Part shown: positions 42,945 through 45,846 of the stretch, piece by piece | How the letters are laid out: each line of letters begins with the position of its first letter | Numbering within the stretch: position 1 is the stretch's first letter | NCBI GenBank assembly: GCA_964343355.1 | Contig: CAYFJC010000004.1 | Span: forward strand, 1 to 45,846 | Source of the DNA: MED-G78 sp964343355 | GTDB lineage: Bacteria; Pseudomonadota; Gammaproteobacteria; Magnimaribacterales; D2472 | Direction of reading: 5' to 3' | DNA: 45,846 nucleotides | Translations under genes and position numbers: made by a program | The notes under the pieces: generated by a model | What the model saw: only the letters and a program-made list of their open reading frames with translations | What the model was told of the DNA's origin: nothing | Database searches by the model: none

Positions 42945-42971
42945 ATAAAAGCTTTTGAAAAAGCTTTTATT
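42944..42971 (+). repeat. 13-bp inverted repeat containing the next gene's start codon
   Basis: AATAAAAGCTTTT (42944-42956), 2-nt spacer GA, AAAAGCTTTTATT (42959-42971). Each arm is itself largely palindromic around AGCT. It begins on the last base of the receptor stop and covers the TTG start codon (42955-42957) of the serine hydrolase. It could act as an attenuator or a translation-controlling hairpin; the T tract after it is poor for a terminator. Confidence 0.7.
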
Positions 42972-44619
42972 AATCTTTATATGTCTTCCGCTAGCTTCAC
43001 AAGAGCTAGCTGAAGTACTCTGGGGCAATGAAAAGCTTTCAAATGCATTTAATTATAAGCAAATAAACCAATCAGCTATTGATGGTTTGGATAACGGTAG
43101 ACCAATTGCGGGGACATTAAGTATAAAAAATAACGCAATTGGTAAAGGTTACAAAGTCTTAGTTGATGACAAAAAGCTCTTTAACAAAAGTCATGAAGAT
43201 TTTCCTAAATTTTCAATTGAATTTTCATCATATGAAGGAAGAGTTTATCCACTTAATTCAAGAATTCTAGAAACAGATCATCCTTTTTGGAATATCCAGT
43301 TTGGAATTGGCTCAAGCAGAGCAGACAACACAAGTTCAGATACCTTACTAGTTATACCTTTTAATCTTGTGCATAAGACAGCTAATTGCACACATTCTGG
43401 TATAGGGGTTTTTTCTATATCGAATCTTAATAAGATTTCTAATATTCTATTTGAGTTAGCTAGCGAGACATGTGCTTATTATAAATTTGATTATGTCGGT
43501 CTTTTGCCAGCACAATTTATTACATCTGATACTAAAAATAATAAAAACCTTATTTATTCTGACGTTAATGAGACTCTCTTTAACATTAAACCTATAGAGC
43601 ACTTGTATTCAGAATTTGAGTTAAATGGAAACTCTTTTTTAAACACGAATTATGTAGATACTTCAAATGTTTCTATGTTTGGAGTGATTGATGGAGATGA
43701 TCATTATGTTAGTAACTGTAATACCAGATTAGGTGAATTTCCTTTTTGTGATCAAATATTGTTACCGTCTTATTCTCTAGCTAAATCTATAGCAGGATCT
43801 TTATCTATGTCCCTTATAGAGAGTCAATTTGGTGCTATTAATAATTTATTTATTAATGATCTAATCTCAGAATGTAATCAAAGAAAGTGGAAAGGGGTTT
43901 CATTAAATAATGTTTCTGATATGGCAACTGGTCAATATATAAATGCTGTTCATGACAGGGATGAAAGTGGAGTAGCATCAGTTCAATTTATTTTTAAATT
44001 ACAAACTCATAAAGATAAATTGAATAAAGCATGCAGAGCCTTTCCTAGAAAAACTAAACCTGGAAGAAAATTTGTTTACCATACAACAGATACTTATATT
44101 TTAGGTACAGCCATGAATAGCTTTTTACAATCTAATACGATCTATGAAGATTATTTTGAAGACATATTGATACCATTTTTAATACAAAATAATTTTAGCC
44201 AGGTCTCTCAATCAACCTTACAAACAAATGATAATAACAAGCAACCTTATACAGGCTGGGGAATGTTTTTTATCAGAGAAGATCTTCAACAAATTTCAAA
44301 TATTATGCACAAAGTTATGAAAGATACATCTTCTAATTTATCTTTTCTACATGAAGCTTTAAATCCAAATGACAAGAATTCCTTACTAGCTATTCCTGAA
44401 GCCAATATTTATTACAATAATGGTTTTTGGTCTAGAAAATTTGATAAATCACTTTTTAATTGTAAAGAAGATATATGGATACCATTTATGTCAGGCTTTG
44501 GAGGAATAACTTTTGCTTTTTTTCCCAATGGAATGACTTATTATTATTTCAGTGATGGATATGCATATGCTTGGGAGTCTGCAGTATTTTCATCTAATTC
44601 TATTAAACCTTTTTGCTAA
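42955..44619 (+). CDS. Exported serine hydrolase, class C beta-lactamase/esterase-like
   Basis: 554 aa from TTG 42955; no in-frame ATG exists near it, and the signal peptide (about 1-16, MKKLLLIFICLPLASQ) needs this start. SxxK motif Ser274-x-x-Lys277 (SLAK) and a second motif Tyr375-His-Thr in place of YxN. No third K/H-T-G motif is obvious; SGFGGITF near the C-terminus is the best candidate. A long unassigned N-terminal region (about 25-240) precedes the beta-lactamase fold. Probably a periplasmic esterase, amidase or peptidase acting on the receptor's substrate. Confidence 0.8.
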   Translation: MKKLLLIFICLPLASQELAEVLWGNEKLSNAFNYKQINQSAIDGLDNGRPIAGTLSIKNNAIGKGYKVLVDDKKLFNKSHEDFPKFSIEFSSYEGRVYPLNSRILETDHPFWNIQFGIGSSRADNTSSDTLLVIPFNLVHKTANCTHSGIGVFSISNLNKISNILFELASETCAYYKFDYVGLLPAQFITSDTKNNKNLIYSDVNETLFNIKPIEHLYSEFELNGNSFLNTNYVDTSNVSMFGVIDGDDHYVSNCNTRLGEFPFCDQILLPSYSLAKSIAGSLSMSLIESQFGAINNLFINDLISECNQRKWKGVSLNNVSDMATGQYINAVHDRDESGVASVQFIFKLQTHKDKLNKACRAFPRKTKPGRKFVYHTTDTYILGTAMNSFLQSNTIYEDYFEDILIPFLIQNNFSQVSQSTLQTNDNNKQPYTGWGMFFIREDLQQISNIMHKVMKDTSSNLSFLHEALNPNDKNSLLAIPEANIYYNNGFWSRKFDKSLFNCKEDIWIPFMSGFGGITFAFFPNGMTYYYFSDGYAYAWESAVFSSNSIKPFC

Positions 44620-44627
44620 CATAACTT

Positions 44628-45794
44628 ATGACTACATCAAACTTATCATCAACCTTTAATCAATCAAGTGCTATAGCAGCTATTCTTTATAGTATTGTCG
44701 CCACAGCTGGCTTATTTTATGTAAATCTTGGAGGTGCATTTTTATCAGCCTTTGTAGATGGTTTAGGGGTAGAAAGGGATGTTGCTGGTTATATAGTAAG
44801 TGCTAATAAATATGGGGCTGCATTTGGAGCTCTTATTGCAACTTTTATTGTTAAAAAAATTGAATGGCGAAAAGTAGTGCGAATTTTATTTATTGGTTTA
44901 ATAGCCTTTGACGCCATATCTACGCAATTTACAAATCCTCAAACTTTAATTATTCTTAGATTTATTCATGGAACTATTGGTGGTCTTTCTGTTGGTATAG
45001 GCCTTTCAATAATCGCAAGAACATATAACCCAGACAAAATTTTTGGAATGCTTTTAGTGGTTCAGTATAGCTTTGGTAGTTTGGGTATATGGGTAGTACC
45101 AAGGCTTGTCGAAGCCTTTGGTTATGGAGCTGCTTTTGGTGCCCTAATTAGTTTTACACTAATGACTCTTTTAATTCTGCCACTTGTGCCAAATGTAGAA
45201 TCACCTTCTCAGGATAGTAATAGTCCTTCAAGCTTCTTTAAGATTCCAATGAGCATGATGTTATTCCTTGTTCTTTGTGGGTTATTTTTATTTCAGGCTG
45301 CAAATATGGGAGTAGCAGATTATGCATTTGAGCTTGGTAAGGATATCGGTTTAGCGAATAATGAAATAAGTAATATTCTGACAGTCGCAAATATTATTTC
45401 AATTTTTGGTGGTGTCCTTGTTTATATTATAGGGACAAAGTTTGGCAGAACAATACCACTTTTAATTGGTATATCTATTGCTTCAATTTTTACTTATTTA
45501 CTGCATTATTCAGATAATATATCGATCTATTTCATTGCGAACACTTTAACTGGTATAGCTTGGGCTTTCACAATCCCCTATTTACTAGGCTTATGTGCAA
45601 CCTTTGATATTCATGGACAAATGGCTGCTTTAGCTGGTTTTGTATCTAAAATGGGTTTAGCCTCAGGGCCTCTAGTTGGATCTCTCTTTATTATGACTAA
45701 TGGTTTTGATTTTATTATTAATTTAGCAACCATAGCTCTTCTTGCCGCCCTAGTTTTCTCTGTTTATGTTAGTAATAAAAAAGAGAAAGGCTAA
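44628..45794 (+). CDS. MFS transporter
   Basis: 388 aa, 12 hydrophobic segments in two six-helix halves, with the loop between halves around NVESPSQDSNSPSSFFK (about 188-205). LRFIHGTIGGLSVGIGLSII and YNPDKIFGMLL fit major facilitator transporters. Probably moves the receptor/hydrolase product across the inner membrane. Starts 8 nt after the serine hydrolase. Confidence 0.88.
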   Translation: MTTSNLSSTFNQSSAIAAILYSIVATAGLFYVNLGGAFLSAFVDGLGVERDVAGYIVSANKYGAAFGALIATFIVKKIEWRKVVRILFIGLIAFDAISTQFTNPQTLIILRFIHGTIGGLSVGIGLSIIARTYNPDKIFGMLLVVQYSFGSLGIWVVPRLVEAFGYGAAFGALISFTLMTLLILPLVPNVESPSQDSNSPSSFFKIPMSMMLFLVLCGLFLFQAANMGVADYAFELGKDIGLANNEISNILTVANIISIFGGVLVYIIGTKFGRTIPLLIGISIASIFTYLLHYSDNISIYFIANTLTGIAWAFTIPYLLGLCATFDIHGQMAALAGFVSKMGLASGPLVGSLFIMTNGFDFIINLATIALLAALVFSVYVSNKKEKG

Positions 45795-45846
45795 ATGAGT
45801 ATTTTAAAAGTTGGAGCTATGCAACTAAAGTTAAATAAGACTAATA
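45795..45846 (+). CDS. Partial nitrilase-superfamily (carbon-nitrogen hydrolase) gene
   Basis: Only 17 codons before the window ends (MSILKVGAMQLKLNKTN). The pattern of a short strand with K-V-G-A-M-Q-L is the usual start of nitrilase/amidase (CN-hydrolase) proteins. AAAGG at 45786-45790 precedes the ATG, which directly follows the MFS stop. Identity is tentative. Confidence 0.45.
   Translation, partial: MSILKVGAMQLKLNKTN

Noticed and set aside
1..45846. CRISPR array, phage or insertion sequence
   Set aside because: No regularly spaced repeats, terminal inverted repeats with transposase, or phage genes were seen.

Overview
The window is about 46 kb of AT-rich DNA (my impression is roughly one third G+C), densely packed, with very short gaps, many 1-17 nt overlaps and few terminators. 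The gene families present (two TonB-dependent receptors, a Vibrio TonB2-like energising system, glutaryl-CoA dehydrogenase, a CoA-racemase, an MMPL exporter, ELM1-family and GT4 glycosyltransferases, E. coli-type TatD, long-form QueF, BolA) fit a streamlined marine gammaproteobacterium. SAR86-like is my best guess, by inference from gene content only. I see no phage, plasmid, insertion sequence or CRISPR genes.

Layout. 222-5595 (+): a cysteine-free membrane-anchored FGE-like/alpha-beta hydrolase fusion, an exported amidohydrolase, a CDF metal exporter and a PhzF-like isomerase, meeting thymidine kinase (-) tail to tail. 6209-7620 (+): a tiny Smr-like protein and glutaryl-CoA dehydrogenase, meeting an exported S9 peptidase (-) tail to tail. 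9901-17843 (+): a large TonB-dependent receptor with its own terminator, then a complete TonB2-type operon (DUF3450, TtpC, ExbB, ExbD, TonB, TPR). 17928-21020 (+): a MacAB-type tripartite exporter inner part (ATPase, lipoprotein adaptor, permease). 21022-23989: three envelope glycan genes (GT4 +, GT4 -, ELM1 -). 24109-29875: a small DUF6961-like protein, BolA, MMPL transporter, alpha-methylacyl-CoA racemase, TatD (-), thioesterase-like protein. 29895-31928: MoxR ATPase and VWA/CoxE-like protein. 32037-36471: permease, ABC-2 exporter, QueF and 6-phosphogluconolactonase, ending in a terminator. 36512-36599: tRNA-Ser(GGA). 36714-38847: winged-helix protein, MASE1-like membrane protein, VOC protein, cupin, and a LexA-box-controlled small protein. 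38844-40259 (-): aldehyde dehydrogenase. 40425-45846 (+): second TonB-dependent receptor, serine hydrolase, MFS permease and the start of a probable nitrilase-superfamily gene, which looks like one uptake and processing operon.

How the parts connect. The S9 peptidase and the MacAB-type operon carry almost the same 22-bp palindrome at the same distance (18 and 20 nt) before their start codons. The receptor and TonB2 operon lie between them. This suggests one repressor or activator controlling peptide or natural-product uptake, cleavage and export. A second clear regulatory site is a near-consensus LexA box inside a well-formed sigma70 promoter in front of a 77-aa unknown protein. The distance from the -10 box to that start codon implies a leaderless mRNA. 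The same -10-to-ATG geometry recurs before several other genes, while others have good Shine-Dalgarno sequences, so the genome may use two initiation modes.
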